Shown here piece after piece: positions 8,050 through 16,115 of a DNA stretch of 64,000 nucleotides. The DNA lies in assembly GCF_050269735.1 (NCBI RefSeq), contig NZ_JBNNIX010000005.1:141710-205709 (forward strand), in the 5' to 3' direction. Position 1 is the first letter of the stretch; each line of letters opens with the position of its first letter. The notes under the pieces are model-generated. The model was not told where the DNA came from. It was given only the letters and a program-made list of their open reading frames with translations, and searched no databases. Both the position numbers and the translations under genes were made by a program. The DNA is from Paenisporosarcina sp050269735 (lineage in GTDB: Bacteria; Bacillota; Bacilli; Bacillales_A; Planococcaceae).

Positions 8050-8419
8050 ACCCCCTTAATGAGTGATTCTTCTTCGCAATTCATTTCAATCAAACTGCTT
8101 ATGTATTGGATATATATTCTCTAAAGGGCAAGACAAATCCTTTATTTACATAGGATTCATTTTAATTGTTGGTTAATTTCGGAACAGTCCTAAGATTGGT
8201 GGGAGAGTCATTTTGTGCAACCTGGAGGGCTAATCTGTCTACCTGAACCTCGATTCTGTCTACTTGGAACCACATAATGTCTACCTGGAATTCCTTCACT
8301 TTCCAAGCAATCACACGACCGAGGTAGATGGAAAAGTCAATTTGTGCAACCTGGAGGGCCAATCTGTCTACCTGGAATCAATCAGGACGCATAGTAAGAA
8401 AATCATCATGTCACTGTCC
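8050..8419. other. Intergenic gap between uspA and cadC
   Basis: A 440-bp divergent gap. Its distal half carries the iterated 21-bp repeat tract and its 3-prime end carries the cadC promoter. Short open frames here consist of heptad translations of the repeat (LQVDRLA-like) without ribosome sites and are not called as genes. Confidence 0.6.
8203..8378. repeat. Iterated 21-bp intergenic repeat, CTACCTGGAA type
   Basis: Units containing CCTGG, or close variants, begin at 8221, 8242, 8263 and 8284, exactly 21 bp apart, and again at 8350 and 8371. Four carry TGTCTACCTGGAA or a near match. A 45-bp block (8203-8247) returns at 8332-8377 with few changes. The tract lies between divergent genes and is not coding. 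Confidence 0.8.
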
Positions 8420-8476
8420 TTGCTTTTCAAAGTACACGAGCATATACTGTAGGTAATAATCAAATGAACGTTTGAA
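8420..8476 (+). promoter_or_regulatory. cadC promoter with candidate CadC operator
   Basis: TTGCTT (8420-8425), a 17-bp spacer and TATACT (8443-8448). Just downstream, TCAAATGAACGTTTGA (8460-8475) is an imperfect inverted repeat of the size and base composition of ArsR/SmtB-family operators, overlapping the start of transcription. CadC would bind it and release on Cd, Pb or Zn binding. Confidence 0.65.
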
Positions 8477-8491
8477 TGAGGGGTTGAAACG

Positions 8492-8842
8492 ATGAAAACA
8501 GAAGCATGTGAAACCGTATGTGTCCACGAAGAAGATGTGAAACACGTTCAACAAAACTTGCCTGAGTTGAAAGGTATGTCTTTAATATTCAAAGCATTGG
8601 CAGATGAAACCCGACTTAAAATTGCCTATTCCTTAACCTTGAAAAATGAATTATGTGTATGCGATGTGGCGGCGATTATCCAATCATCAACCGCAACCGC
8701 TTCCCATCATCTACGTTATTTAAAAGATATCGATTTAGCCAAGTCAGAAAAAAGAGGCAAACTCGTCTATTACAGACTTGCAGATAATCATGTGGGGCAG
8801 CTCGTGAAAATTGCCCATGAACATGCGAAAGAAGGGGAATGA
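8492..8842 (+). CDS. cadC: ArsR/SmtB family metal-responsive repressor, CadC type
   Basis: A 116-residue winged helix with CadC-type soft-metal ligands: Cys6 and Cys10 in the N-terminal arm (EACETVCVHEEDV) and two more cysteines in ELCVCDVA at the start of the DNA-binding part. LSL-like spacing is replaced by SSTATASHHLRYLKDIDLA, the recognition helix. It represses the efflux operon until Cd(II), Pb(II) or Zn(II) binds. The cadA start lies one base past its stop, so the two form an operon. It closely follows the pattern of the staphylococcal plasmid regulator. Confidence 0.93.
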   Translation: MKTEACETVCVHEEDVKHVQQNLPELKGMSLIFKALADETRLKIAYSLTLKNELCVCDVAAIIQSSTATASHHLRYLKDIDLAKSEKRGKLVYYRLADNHVGQLVKIAHEHAKEGE

Positions 8843-8843
8843 C

Positions 8844-10952
8844 ATGAAAGCACATGAACAACAGGAATTTCGCTTAGAAAACTTAACCTGTGCGAACTGC
8901 GCCATGAAATTCGAGAAAAACATTCAAGCGTTACCGGATGTGACGGAAGCGAATGTTAACTTTGGTGCATCCAAAGTACGTGTGATTGGTCCTGTAACGG
9001 TCGAGGATTTAGAGAAAGCAGGAGCTTTCGATGGCATTAAAGTTGTTCCAATGTCGACGAAACGCACAATCGAAAGTAAACCATTCTTCAAACAAAAAGA
9101 AAATGTCATGACATTCATTTCATTGCTGTTTTTAGTTATCGGAACAATCATTTCATTTCAAACGTCCGAAGCGGACCCATATGCGATTCTTTTCTTTGCA
9201 TTATCGATCGGCATTGGTGGTTATGAAATGTTCTGGAGCGGTCTGAAAAATTTGTCCCGTTTTTATTTTGATATGAAAACCCTTATGACAATTGCCATTA
9301 TTGGCGCTGCCATCATCGGGGAATGGCGTGAAGGTGCTGTTGTTGTATTCTTATTCGCTGTAAGTGAAGCTCTTGAGGCTTATTCGATGAATAAAGCACG
9401 ACAATCCATTAGACAGTTGATGGATATTGCTCCTGCCCGTGCCATCATTCGCAGAAACAATGAAACGATGGAACTTGGAACAGAAGAAATCATCATTGGT
9501 GATACGCTCATTGTAAAACCTGGTCAAAAGATTGCCATGGACGGAGAAGTAATCTCAGGTCAATCTTCGGTCAATCAAGCTCCGATTACGGGTGAATCGA
9601 TGCCAGTTAAGAAAGCACAAGGTGACGAAGTGTTTGCCGGCACGTTAAATGAAGAAGGGGCTCTTGAAGTCCGAGTAACAAAAAGAGTGGAAGATACGAC
9701 AATTGCGAAAATCATCCACTTGGTTGAAGAAGCTCAGGCAGAAAAAGCACCGTCTCAGAAGTTTGTCGATCAATTTGCGAAGTATTACACACCGATTATT
9801 ATTTTAATTGCACTACTGGTAGCAGTCATTCCACCTTTATTTACTGGTGACTGGCAGGCTTGGATTTATCAAGGTCTTGCAGTACTGGTTGTAGGTTGTC
9901 CTTGTGCTCTAGTAGTTTCAACTCCGGTGGCCATTGTCACAGCGATTGGGAATGCAGCTAAACAAGGTGTACTAATCAAAGGTGGCATTCATCTTGAAGA
10001 GATGGGGCGTCTACAGGCAATTGCTTTTGATAAAACTGGTACGTTGACTAAAGGCTATCCAGAAGTGACTGACCTTGTGACGGAAGCAAGTTTCACGAAA
10101 AGTGAGATTCTGCAAAAAGTGGCGTCTGTTGAGACATATTCAGATCATCCATTAGCACGGGCTATTGTGAATCATGCTGCATCCATGGATATACCACACT
10201 CTGCTGCTGAAAATTTCCACTCGGTTACAGGAAAAGGGGCAAAAGCTCTTGTGGATGGAATGGAAGTGGCGATCGGAAGTTTAAAATGGGCAGAAGAAAC
10301 TACAGCCATTTCAGCTAATGTGAAAGCAAACGTGGAAACACTTCAAAAGCAAGGGAAGTCTGTCATGATCGTTCTTTTCAATAGTCAATATGCTGGCCAC
10401 TTGGCTGTCGCAGATGCGATTAGAGAATCAAGTCCTACAATCCTGATGAAGTTGAGAGAACTCGGAATGAAACATATCGTGATGCTGACTGGTGATCATC
10501 CTACAACGGCAGTGGCAATAGGCCGTTTGCTTGAACTGACGGATGTACGCGCTGGATTGATGCCCGAGGAAAAACTAGAAGCCGTAAAATCTTTGCGCAA
10601 TGAGTTCGGTCGGGTGGCGATGGTTGGAGATGGCATGAATGATGCACCTGCGCTTGCCGCAGCTTCTGTTGGAATTGCAATGGGGGGAGCAGGGACGGAT
10701 GCAGCTTTAGAAACTGCTGACGTGGCCTTGATGGCTGATGACTTGGAAAAACTTCCTTACACCATTCAATTGAGTCGAAAAGCATTGCGTATTATTAAAG
10801 AAAACATTATGTTTGCATTAGGTTTAAAAATAGTGGCGTTACTGCTGATCATTCCAGGGTGGCTTACTCTTTGGATTGCGATCTTTGCAGATATGGGAGC
10901 AACGTTGCTCGTTGTGTTAAATTCAATGAGATTACTGCGCATTCAAAAGTAA
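8844..10952 (+). CDS. cadA: Cadmium/zinc/lead-translocating P1B-type ATPase
   Basis: A 702-residue heavy-metal pump with one N-terminal metal-binding domain (LTCANCAMKFE, about 13-23), the TGES actuator loop (GESMPV), the intramembrane CPC motif (352-354 in VVGCPCALV), the phosphorylated aspartate in DKTGTLTKG (Asp396), the SDHPLARA motif and the hinge VGDGMNDAPALA. It exports Cd, Zn or Pb from the cytoplasm using ATP. ATG 8844 follows GAAGGGGA with proper spacing; the frame continues 11 codons upstream inside cadC but without support. It is co-transcribed with cadC. Confidence 0.95.
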   Translation: MKAHEQQEFRLENLTCANCAMKFEKNIQALPDVTEANVNFGASKVRVIGPVTVEDLEKAGAFDGIKVVPMSTKRTIESKPFFKQKENVMTFISLLFLVIGTIISFQTSEADPYAILFFALSIGIGGYEMFWSGLKNLSRFYFDMKTLMTIAIIGAAIIGEWREGAVVVFLFAVSEALEAYSMNKARQSIRQLMDIAPARAIIRRNNETMELGTEEIIIGDTLIVKPGQKIAMDGEVISGQSSVNQAPITGESMPVKKAQGDEVFAGTLNEEGALEVRVTKRVEDTTIAKIIHLVEEAQAEKAPSQKFVDQFAKYYTPIIILIALLVAVIPPLFTGDWQAWIYQGLAVLVVGCPCALVVSTPVAIVTAIGNAAKQGVLIKGGIHLEEMGRLQAIAFDKTGTLTKGYPEVTDLVTEASFTKSEILQKVASVETYSDHPLARAIVNHAASMDIPHSAAENFHSVTGKGAKALVDGMEVAIGSLKWAEETTAISANVKANVETLQKQGKSVMIVLFNSQYAGHLAVADAIRESSPTILMKLRELGMKHIVMLTGDHPTTAVAIGRLLELTDVRAGLMPEEKLEAVKSLRNEFGRVAMVGDGMNDAPALAAASVGIAMGGAGTDAALETADVALMADDLEKLPYTIQLSRKALRIIKENIMFALGLKIVALLLIIPGWLTLWIAIFADMGATLLVVLNSMRLLRIQK

Positions 10953-10971
10953 CGCAGTTCGGGGGAAGAGC

Positions 10972-12090
10972 ATGCGACTAACAGAATGGACAATGGAAGA
11001 ACAAGAACAATTGATACATTTCATGACTACCAATGCTTGGCCATTTCACGGGAATTCCAATCCAGCAAGAGAAATTATTGAAAAGACCATTGAAGAGGGC
11101 GGGTATGAATCAGACGAAGTTAAAACGTTCTGGGTCGAAAATGATGAACAGCAAAAAGTGGGCATTGTGAAAGTATTTGATTTGCAGGATGAAATCCCGG
11201 TATTTGACTTGAGGATTGCTGAAAGTCATCGTGGTCATGGATATGGTCCTGCTGCTTTAACGAAAGTGGCGGAATACGTATTCAATTTGCCTGAAAAGAA
11301 AATCCGCGTGGAAGGTCACACGCGTCAAGATAACTTTGCGATGCGCAAAACGTTTGAACGCGCGGGATTTGTTAAAGAAGGCCATCTTCGTAAAGCATGG
11401 TTTTCTCCAAAAGAGAATTCTTACTATGATGCCATCACGTATGGAATTACTCGGGAAGACTTTATGGAAGGCACAACTACACCAGTATTATGGGATGATC
11501 AGCAAGCAACGGACCAATCGGAATCGAAAGTCCATGTCGCGATGCGTACGTTTCCGGAATCATTTGAATCAGAAAGACTTTTCATCCGTGCACCGAAAGT
11601 TGAAGATGCACCTCTTGTTTGGGAAAGTGTTCAAATATCCCATAAAGCATTAAAACCTTGGATGCCCTGGGCTCAAAACCATCAGAAAATCGAAGACACA
11701 ACAGAAAATACAAGACAAGCAGTTGCTGATTTCGTGACTAGAAAAGATTTGCGTCTTCATTTGTTTTTAAAAGAAACCGGTGAATTTATTGGGTCAAGCG
11801 GGTTTCATCGCATCAATTGGGACATTCCAAAAGTGGAAATCGGGTATTGGTTGGACAGTCGTTTTGAAGGAAAAGGCTATATGACGGAAGCGGCTGAACG
11901 TCTGACGGAATTTGCTTTTGAAGAGTTTGGAGCCAGAAGAGTGGAAATTCGCTGTGATACAGATAACGTGCGAAGCCGGGCTGTGGCTGAACGATTGAAT
12001 TTTACGTTAGAAGGAATCCTGAAGCAAGAGGGGTTATCTGCGGATGGGAAATATATTCGTGATACGTGTGTTTACGCTAAAATCAAATAA
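10972..12090 (+). CDS. Tandem GNAT acetyltransferase (two fused domains)
   Basis: A 372-residue protein with two complete GNAT domains. The N-terminal one (about 1-165) carries RIAESHRGHGYGPAAL and the Asn/Ala pocket DNFAMRKTFERAGF. The C-terminal one (about 185-372) is RimJ/RimL-like, with ESERLFIRAPKVEDA, GYWLDSRFEGKGYMTEA and CDTDNVRSRAVAERLNF. Both acetyl-CoA signatures look intact. A linker of about 20 residues rich in D/Q/S/T joins them. Substrates are unknown; the C-terminal half suggests N-terminal protein or small-molecule amine acetylation. It starts 19 bp after cadA, so co-transcription is possible. Confidence 0.88.
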   Translation: MRLTEWTMEEQEQLIHFMTTNAWPFHGNSNPAREIIEKTIEEGGYESDEVKTFWVENDEQQKVGIVKVFDLQDEIPVFDLRIAESHRGHGYGPAALTKVAEYVFNLPEKKIRVEGHTRQDNFAMRKTFERAGFVKEGHLRKAWFSPKENSYYDAITYGITREDFMEGTTTPVLWDDQQATDQSESKVHVAMRTFPESFESERLFIRAPKVEDAPLVWESVQISHKALKPWMPWAQNHQKIEDTTENTRQAVADFVTRKDLRLHLFLKETGEFIGSSGFHRINWDIPKVEIGYWLDSRFEGKGYMTEAAERLTEFAFEEFGARRVEIRCDTDNVRSRAVAERLNFTLEGILKQEGLSADGKYIRDTCVYAKIK

Positions 12091-12093
12091 CAT

Positions 12094-12132
12094 ACAAAAG
12101 GGATGTCCGCATTATACGGACATCCCTTTTGT
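12094..12132. terminator. Bidirectional terminator, acetyltransferase / Lmo0937-like gene
   Basis: A 16-bp perfect stem (ACAAAAGGGATGTCCG with its complement) with a 7-nt loop. The T-rich arms serve both converging genes, and its end touches the stop codon of the minus-strand gene. Confidence 0.93.
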
Positions 12133-12287
12133 TACAGTTTTCGTTTACCCGTAACTAATTGTACGACTAAAATGATACCTGCAATTAATAAAATCAAGTG
12201 AATTAGACCGCCGCCAATTTTAAATACAAGTCCTAATAACCAAATAACTAATAATACGACGATGATCATCCATAACATTCTACCCAT
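12132..12287 (-). CDS. Small membrane protein, Lmo0937 family
   Basis: A 51-residue ORF translating as MGRMLWMIIVVLLVIWLLG, then LVFKIGGGLIHLILLIAGII and ending VTGKRKL: two hydrophobic helices around a GGG turn and a basic tail. This matches the short Lmo0937-type membrane proteins common in Firmicutes, which from memory belong to the SigB stress regulon in Listeria. A GAGAGGATG ribosome region lies upstream with somewhat long spacing. A consensus SigB promoter lies at 12330-12355. The function is unknown. Confidence 0.82.
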   Translation of the reverse strand: MGRMLWMIIVVLLVIWLLGLVFKIGGGLIHLILLIAGIILVVQLVTGKRKL

Positions 12288-12329
12288 TCAAGCTCATCCT
12301 CTCTGCGTTAATGCTTTGATATTAGTAAG

Positions 12330-12355
12330 GTACCCTTGATATTTTATTGATAAAC
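12330..12355 (-). promoter_or_regulatory. SigB-type promoter for the Lmo0937-like gene
   Basis: On the minus strand GTTTAT, a 14-bp spacer and GGGTAC, fitting GTTTWW-N12-15-GGGWAW apart from the last base, about 43 bp before the ATG. Confidence 0.75.
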
Positions 12356-12596
12356 CATCGAAACGAAATTTATTAATATTTAGTTGTTTTTTGTATGTTT
12401 CGGCACTCATATCTTGCCCATTTTACATATATAGGAGATTACGCATTAAAACTAACTCCTTTTTGGAGTCTCTGCGTTAGTAATCCAGCATTTCAAGAGT
12501 CGATTTGGAGCTGGTTGTTTCGTTTTCGTTATTCATTGAGAACGATAAGCGACTATAGTACACTTATATAAGCTATGGAAAGAGAGGAACAGAGTG
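12356..12596. other. Gap between the Lmo0937-like gene and mntR
   Basis: No gene is visible. It contains a long imperfect hairpin (12434-12486: GGAGATTACGCA at one end with TGCG and GTAATCC at the other, and an inner ACTCC-TTTTT-GGAGT stem-loop) and, near 12555-12575, an AT-rich stretch with CTATAGTACAC and TTATATAAG that probably holds the mntR promoter. Confidence 0.45.
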
Positions 12597-13019
12597 ATGC
12601 CGACACCTAGTATGGAAGACCATATTGAACAAATCTATATGCTGATTGAGCAAAAAGGATATGCACGTGTATCGGATATCGCTGAATCTCTTTCAGTTCT
12701 TCCTTCTTCTGTAACGAAAATGGTTCAAAAACTCGACAAAGATGGATACTTGATATATGAACGTTACCGAGGTCTGACGTTAACACCTAAAGGGTTAAAA
12801 TTAGGAAAACGGTTGGTTCAGCGTCATGATTTGTTGGAACAATTTTTGCGTTTAATTGGCGTACAGGAAGACAAAATATATGAAGATGTAGAGGGAATAG
12901 AACATCATTTGAGCTGGAATTCAATCGATCGTATTGCAGACTTGATTCAAGCGATGGAAGAGAACCCTGACTTTCTTCAAAAACTAGAAGAACTTAAAGA
13001 ACAGCAACAATCAGAATAG
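12597..13019 (+). CDS. mntR: Manganese-dependent transcriptional repressor
   Basis: A 140-residue DtxR/MntR-family protein closely matching B. subtilis MntR, starting MPTPSMEDHIEQIYMLIEQK. The winged helix (about 1-70) is followed by a metal-binding and dimerisation helix region. All six Mn ligands are in place: Asp8, Glu11, His77, Glu99, Glu102 and His103 (EGIEHHLSW). With Mn(II) it represses manganese uptake genes, none of which lie in this window. A GTG one codon upstream is possible, but ATG fits the family and the AGAGAGG site at 12581-12587. Confidence 0.96.
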   Translation: MPTPSMEDHIEQIYMLIEQKGYARVSDIAESLSVLPSSVTKMVQKLDKDGYLIYERYRGLTLTPKGLKLGKRLVQRHDLLEQFLRLIGVQEDKIYEDVEGIEHHLSWNSIDRIADLIQAMEENPDFLQKLEELKEQQQSE

Positions 13020-13043
13020 GAAAAAGCGAAAGGAGTGTCCGCT

Positions 13044-13910
13044 ATGAGCGAAATGGTATCTGGAGAAATTGTTGACTTACAGATAAAGTCACAGGAATCT
13101 TCTAAATGGATATTATCCAATGGTGAAATTGAAGTACCAATCAATGGATCTGAAGCACCTGAAGGAGTTCAGGAAGGCGATACAATTAAAGTATTTTTAT
13201 TTAAAGACCGTCGTGGCAATTTAAGTGCAACTTCCACATTGCCACATATCACAAAAGGTACTTACGGATGGGCAAGAGTTATTAAAATGGACGAGCGTGA
13301 AGGTGCAGTTGTCGATATCGGCAGTTCACGTGAAGTAATTGTGAAACCATCTGACTTGCCATTATTAAAAGAGCTATGGCCAAAAACTGGTGATCATTTA
13401 TACATGACATTGAGAACCGATTTTAAAGGAGACTTATTCGGTCGACTGGCAACCGAAGATCGCGTAGCTGAAACGTTCGTGGAAGCACCGACATCAGTAA
13501 TGAACGAAAATTTGAAAGCTAGAGCATACCGCTTATTGCCAATCGGATCGTTTTTCATCAGCGTTCCTCAAGGGTACAGAGTGTTTGTTCACCACACGGA
13601 ACAAATGGCTGAACCACGTATAGGTGAAGAAGTTGATATTCGGGTGATTGGTGTGAAAGAGGATGGCTCATTGAATGGCTCGATGTTGCCACGTAAACAG
13701 GAACGTTTGATGGATGACGCAGAAACACTGTACCGTTACTTGCAGGATGTTGGCGGTAAAATGCCATTTACGGATAAATCATCTCCAGATGAAATTTACG
13801 ACATGTTCAATTTGAGCAAAGCTTCTTTTAAACGTGCATTAGGAAAGTTAATGAAAGAAAAGAAAATCGAACAAAAAGATGGTTGGACTTTGGTCAAATC
13901 TGACATTTAA
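13044..13910 (+). CDS. cvfB: S1-like RNA-binding protein CvfB/YitL
   Basis: A 288-residue protein of the CvfB family: a run of S1/OB-fold domains (the clearest is GWARVIKMDEREGAVVDIG at about 75-135, then VDIRVIGVKEDGSLNGSM) and a C-terminal winged helix with PDEIYDMFNLSKASFKRALG. CvfB binds RNA, and in Staphylococcus aureus it affects virulence gene expression. The ATG at 13044 lies 8 bp after AAAGGAG. It follows mntR by 24 bp and probably shares its transcript. Confidence 0.92.
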   Translation: MSEMVSGEIVDLQIKSQESSKWILSNGEIEVPINGSEAPEGVQEGDTIKVFLFKDRRGNLSATSTLPHITKGTYGWARVIKMDEREGAVVDIGSSREVIVKPSDLPLLKELWPKTGDHLYMTLRTDFKGDLFGRLATEDRVAETFVEAPTSVMNENLKARAYRLLPIGSFFISVPQGYRVFVHHTEQMAEPRIGEEVDIRVIGVKEDGSLNGSMLPRKQERLMDDAETLYRYLQDVGGKMPFTDKSSPDEIYDMFNLSKASFKRALGKLMKEKKIEQKDGWTLVKSDI

Positions 13911-13928
13911 GTTTAAAATATTCCTTCA

Positions 13929-13983
13929 AGGGGCACAAGAAGAATGGAGACATCAAACTCTCCGAAACTTTTTGTGCCTTTTC
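13929..13983 (+). terminator. Terminator after cvfB
   Basis: AGGGGCACAA pairs with TTGTGCCTTT, with an inner GGAGA/TCTCC stem, followed by a short T stretch. Confidence 0.8.
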
Positions 13984-14072
13984 GTCGTATTATCAAAAGG
14001 GAAGCATATTCATAGACAGAATGGCTTGACCCATTTTAAAAAAGAAAAATCGTTCTGAGAGGAGAAATATGA

Positions 14073-14987
14073 ATGAAAAAGAATATTGTCCGCTTTGCGT
14101 CACTTCTACTGGCTGCCTCTTTGTTACTGCCTTCTGGAGCTTTGGCCAGCACTGGTTCTTCGTCGTCCGGGAATGCAATTAATGAGAAATTTGGCATGCC
14201 AATCGTCGTTTATGGAGCAGATTTAACTGAAGCAGAAAAACAAAGTGTTAAAGACAGTCTTAAAGTGACAAGTGAAAGCGAAGTAGAGGAAATTTCAGTA
14301 ACTGGCGAGGATCTCGTGAAGTATATTAAAGATGGGGATTCAAAAGCCCGAATGTTTTCATCTGCGAAAATTACACGTGAGGATGCGGGCAAAGGCTTAG
14401 TCATCAAAATTGTGACTGAAGAAAACATCACTCAAGTTACTGCTGAAATGTACGAAAATGCAATGTTAACTGCTGGAATTGAAGATGCAACAGTTGAAGT
14501 GGCTGCACCAAAGAAAGTAACGGGACACTCTGCTTTGGTAGGAATTTACAAAGCATATGAAGTCAGTGGAGAAAAATTGGATAAAGAGCGTACGGATGTA
14601 GCGAATGAAGAACTTTCGGTGGCAACCATTTTAGCTGATAAGTCTGGAATAGATGAAGCGAAAGTCAGTGAACTCCTAACGGAAATTAAGAAAGATATCG
14701 CAGAACAAAACCCGGCAACTAAAGAAGAAGTCGAAAAGATTGTCCAAGAACAATTAACGAAACTTCAAATTGAGTTAAATCCAGAAGACCGTCAATTATT
14801 AATTGATTTAATGGATCGTATTCGCCAACTGGATATCGATTTCAGTAAGTGGTCAGATCAATTAAATGATTTAAGCAAAACAATTGAAGACAAAATCGGC
14901 AACATTGTAGAAAATGAAGGTTTTTGGCAAAGTGTTAAAAACTTCTTCAATAATTTGATTGATTCCATTCGTTCACTATTTAATTAG
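14073..14987 (+). CDS. Secreted DUF1002 protein (YpuA-like)
   Basis: A 304-residue exported protein. The signal peptide is KKNIVRFASLLLAASLLLPSG with cleavage likely after ALA (about residue 25). The mature part matches DUF1002/YpuA: FGMPIVVYGADLTEAEKQ, then a domain with SSAKITREDAGKGLVIKI and TGHSALVGIYKAYE. A C-terminal helical region (about 225-300) is rich in charged heptads and ends in an amphipathic NFFNNLIDSIRSLF segment. The family function is unknown; it is common in spore-forming Firmicutes. Its own ribosome site (GAGAGG) and terminator make it a single unit. Confidence 0.85.
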   Translation: MKKNIVRFASLLLAASLLLPSGALASTGSSSSGNAINEKFGMPIVVYGADLTEAEKQSVKDSLKVTSESEVEEISVTGEDLVKYIKDGDSKARMFSSAKITREDAGKGLVIKIVTEENITQVTAEMYENAMLTAGIEDATVEVAAPKKVTGHSALVGIYKAYEVSGEKLDKERTDVANEELSVATILADKSGIDEAKVSELLTEIKKDIAEQNPATKEEVEKIVQEQLTKLQIELNPEDRQLLIDLMDRIRQLDIDFSKWSDQLNDLSKTIEDKIGNIVENEGFWQSVKNFFNNLIDSIRSLFN

Positions 14988-14988
14988 A

Positions 14989-15017
14989 TGAAAAGCCTCC
15001 CATGTGGAGGTTTTCTT
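14989..15017 (+). terminator. Terminator of the DUF1002 gene
   Basis: AAAGCCTCC pairs with GGAGGTTTT around CATGT, followed by TTC. A short but plausible terminator. Confidence 0.7.
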
Positions 15018-15033
15018 CATTGAAACAGAAGAA

Positions 15034-15062
15034 TTGCACATCCTTAAAATGCGTGATAAACT
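15034..15062 (+). promoter_or_regulatory. Promoter of mhqO
   Basis: TTGCAC (15034-15039), a 17-bp spacer and TAAACT (15057-15062). The predicted start falls just ahead of the perfect palindrome at 15072-15093, which would therefore block initiation or clearance when bound. Confidence 0.6.
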
Positions 15063-15071
15063 AAAAGAAAA

Positions 15072-15093
15072 AATATCTCGAATTCGAGATATT
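15072..15093. promoter_or_regulatory. Perfect 22-bp palindromic operator, MhqR box
   Basis: AATATCTCGAA and TTCGAGATATT are exact inverse complements with no spacer. This agrees with the MhqR box reported for B. subtilis azoR2, mhqNOP and mhqED (core TATCTCGAATTCGAGATA). MhqR is a MarR-type repressor inactivated by methylhydroquinone and other quinones. mhqR itself is not in this window. Confidence 0.88.
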
Positions 15094-15113
15094 ATGATTC
15101 TGGAGGAATAAAT

Positions 15114-16082
15114 ATGGAATTGGCAGGTATTCACCATGTATCAGCAATAACAGCAAACGCTGAAAAAAACTTCGATTTCTTTACACGTATTCTAGGAATG
15201 CGACTCGTGAAAAAAAGTGTAAATCAAGATAATACATCGTCATATCATCTGTTTTATGCGGATGCAGTAGGTACACCTGGAACAGATATGACTTATTTCG
15301 ATATACCTCACGCAGCAAAGACAGTACCTGGCGTATCAAGTATCAGTAACACGGCATTTCGTGTGAAAAGTGAAGAGGCCTTGGCTTATTGGAAAGAAAG
15401 ATTCACTGAATACAACGTTCATTTTGAAGAAGTGATTGAAAGTTTCGGAAGAAAAACACTGTATTTTGAAGACTTCGAGGGATCTAGACTTATGTTGGTT
15501 GTTGATGATGGAAAAGGAGTGCCTTATGGGATTCCGTGGACCAAATCTAGCATTGCTGAAGAATTTGCAGTGGTTGGGTTAGGTCATGTCACTTTAACAG
15601 TTCGCAAAGCTGAACAAACACAACTCGTATTGACTGAAGTTTTGGGATTTAAAAAGGTAGGTTCGTATCCATCAGTTATTGAAGGGATGCCTGAAATTAC
15701 GGTTTTCTCTACAGGTGAAGGTGGTCCTGCGTCTGAAGTGCATATTGAAGAACGACCTGATTTGCCAATGGAACGACCGGGGCGAGGGAGCGTTCATCAT
15801 GTAGCATTCCGCGTAAAAACATTTGAAGACTATGATAGATGGGAAGAATTACTCCGTTCTAAAGGATTTATGACATCTGGCAAAGTGGATCGCTACTACT
15901 TTAAATCGATTTATTTCCGTGAACCGAATGGAATACTGTATGAATTGGCAACGGATGAGCCAGGGTTTGCAACAGATGAGTCAATGGAGACGTTAGGTGA
16001 AACCCTTGCCTTACCACCATTTTTAGAGTCGCGACGTGAACAAATTGAAGCTTCTCTTCGCCCGCTTTCGTTGAAAGAGTAA
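15114..16082 (+). CDS. mhqO: Ring-cleaving dioxygenase, MhqO type (glyoxalase/VOC fold)
   Basis: A 322-residue protein with two glyoxalase/VOC halves (about 1-130 and 145-280). Metal ligands of extradiol dioxygenases are visible: GIHHVSAIT at the N-terminus, SVHHVAFRV at the start of the last module, and the Glu in GILYELATDEPGF. MhqO-like enzymes are thought to open hydroquinone rings and protect against quinone and electrophile stress. GGAGGAA precedes the ATG with good spacing. The perfect MhqR-type operator 20-40 bp upstream makes the assignment firm; it is monocistronic or followed by one small GNAT gene. Confidence 0.9.
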   Translation: MELAGIHHVSAITANAEKNFDFFTRILGMRLVKKSVNQDNTSSYHLFYADAVGTPGTDMTYFDIPHAAKTVPGVSSISNTAFRVKSEEALAYWKERFTEYNVHFEEVIESFGRKTLYFEDFEGSRLMLVVDDGKGVPYGIPWTKSSIAEEFAVVGLGHVTLTVRKAEQTQLVLTEVLGFKKVGSYPSVIEGMPEITVFSTGEGGPASEVHIEERPDLPMERPGRGSVHHVAFRVKTFEDYDRWEELLRSKGFMTSGKVDRYYFKSIYFREPNGILYELATDEPGFATDESMETLGETLALPPFLESRREQIEASLRPLSLKE

Positions 16083-16115
16083 GTTATGCTACACTGAAAA
16101 AAAGGAGTGATGGGT

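Noticed and set aside
8162..8362. 66-codon minus-strand ORF with LQVDRLA-like heptads
   Set aside because: It is a direct translation of the 21-bp DNA repeat, has no ribosome site and no codon preference; the repeat is the real feature.
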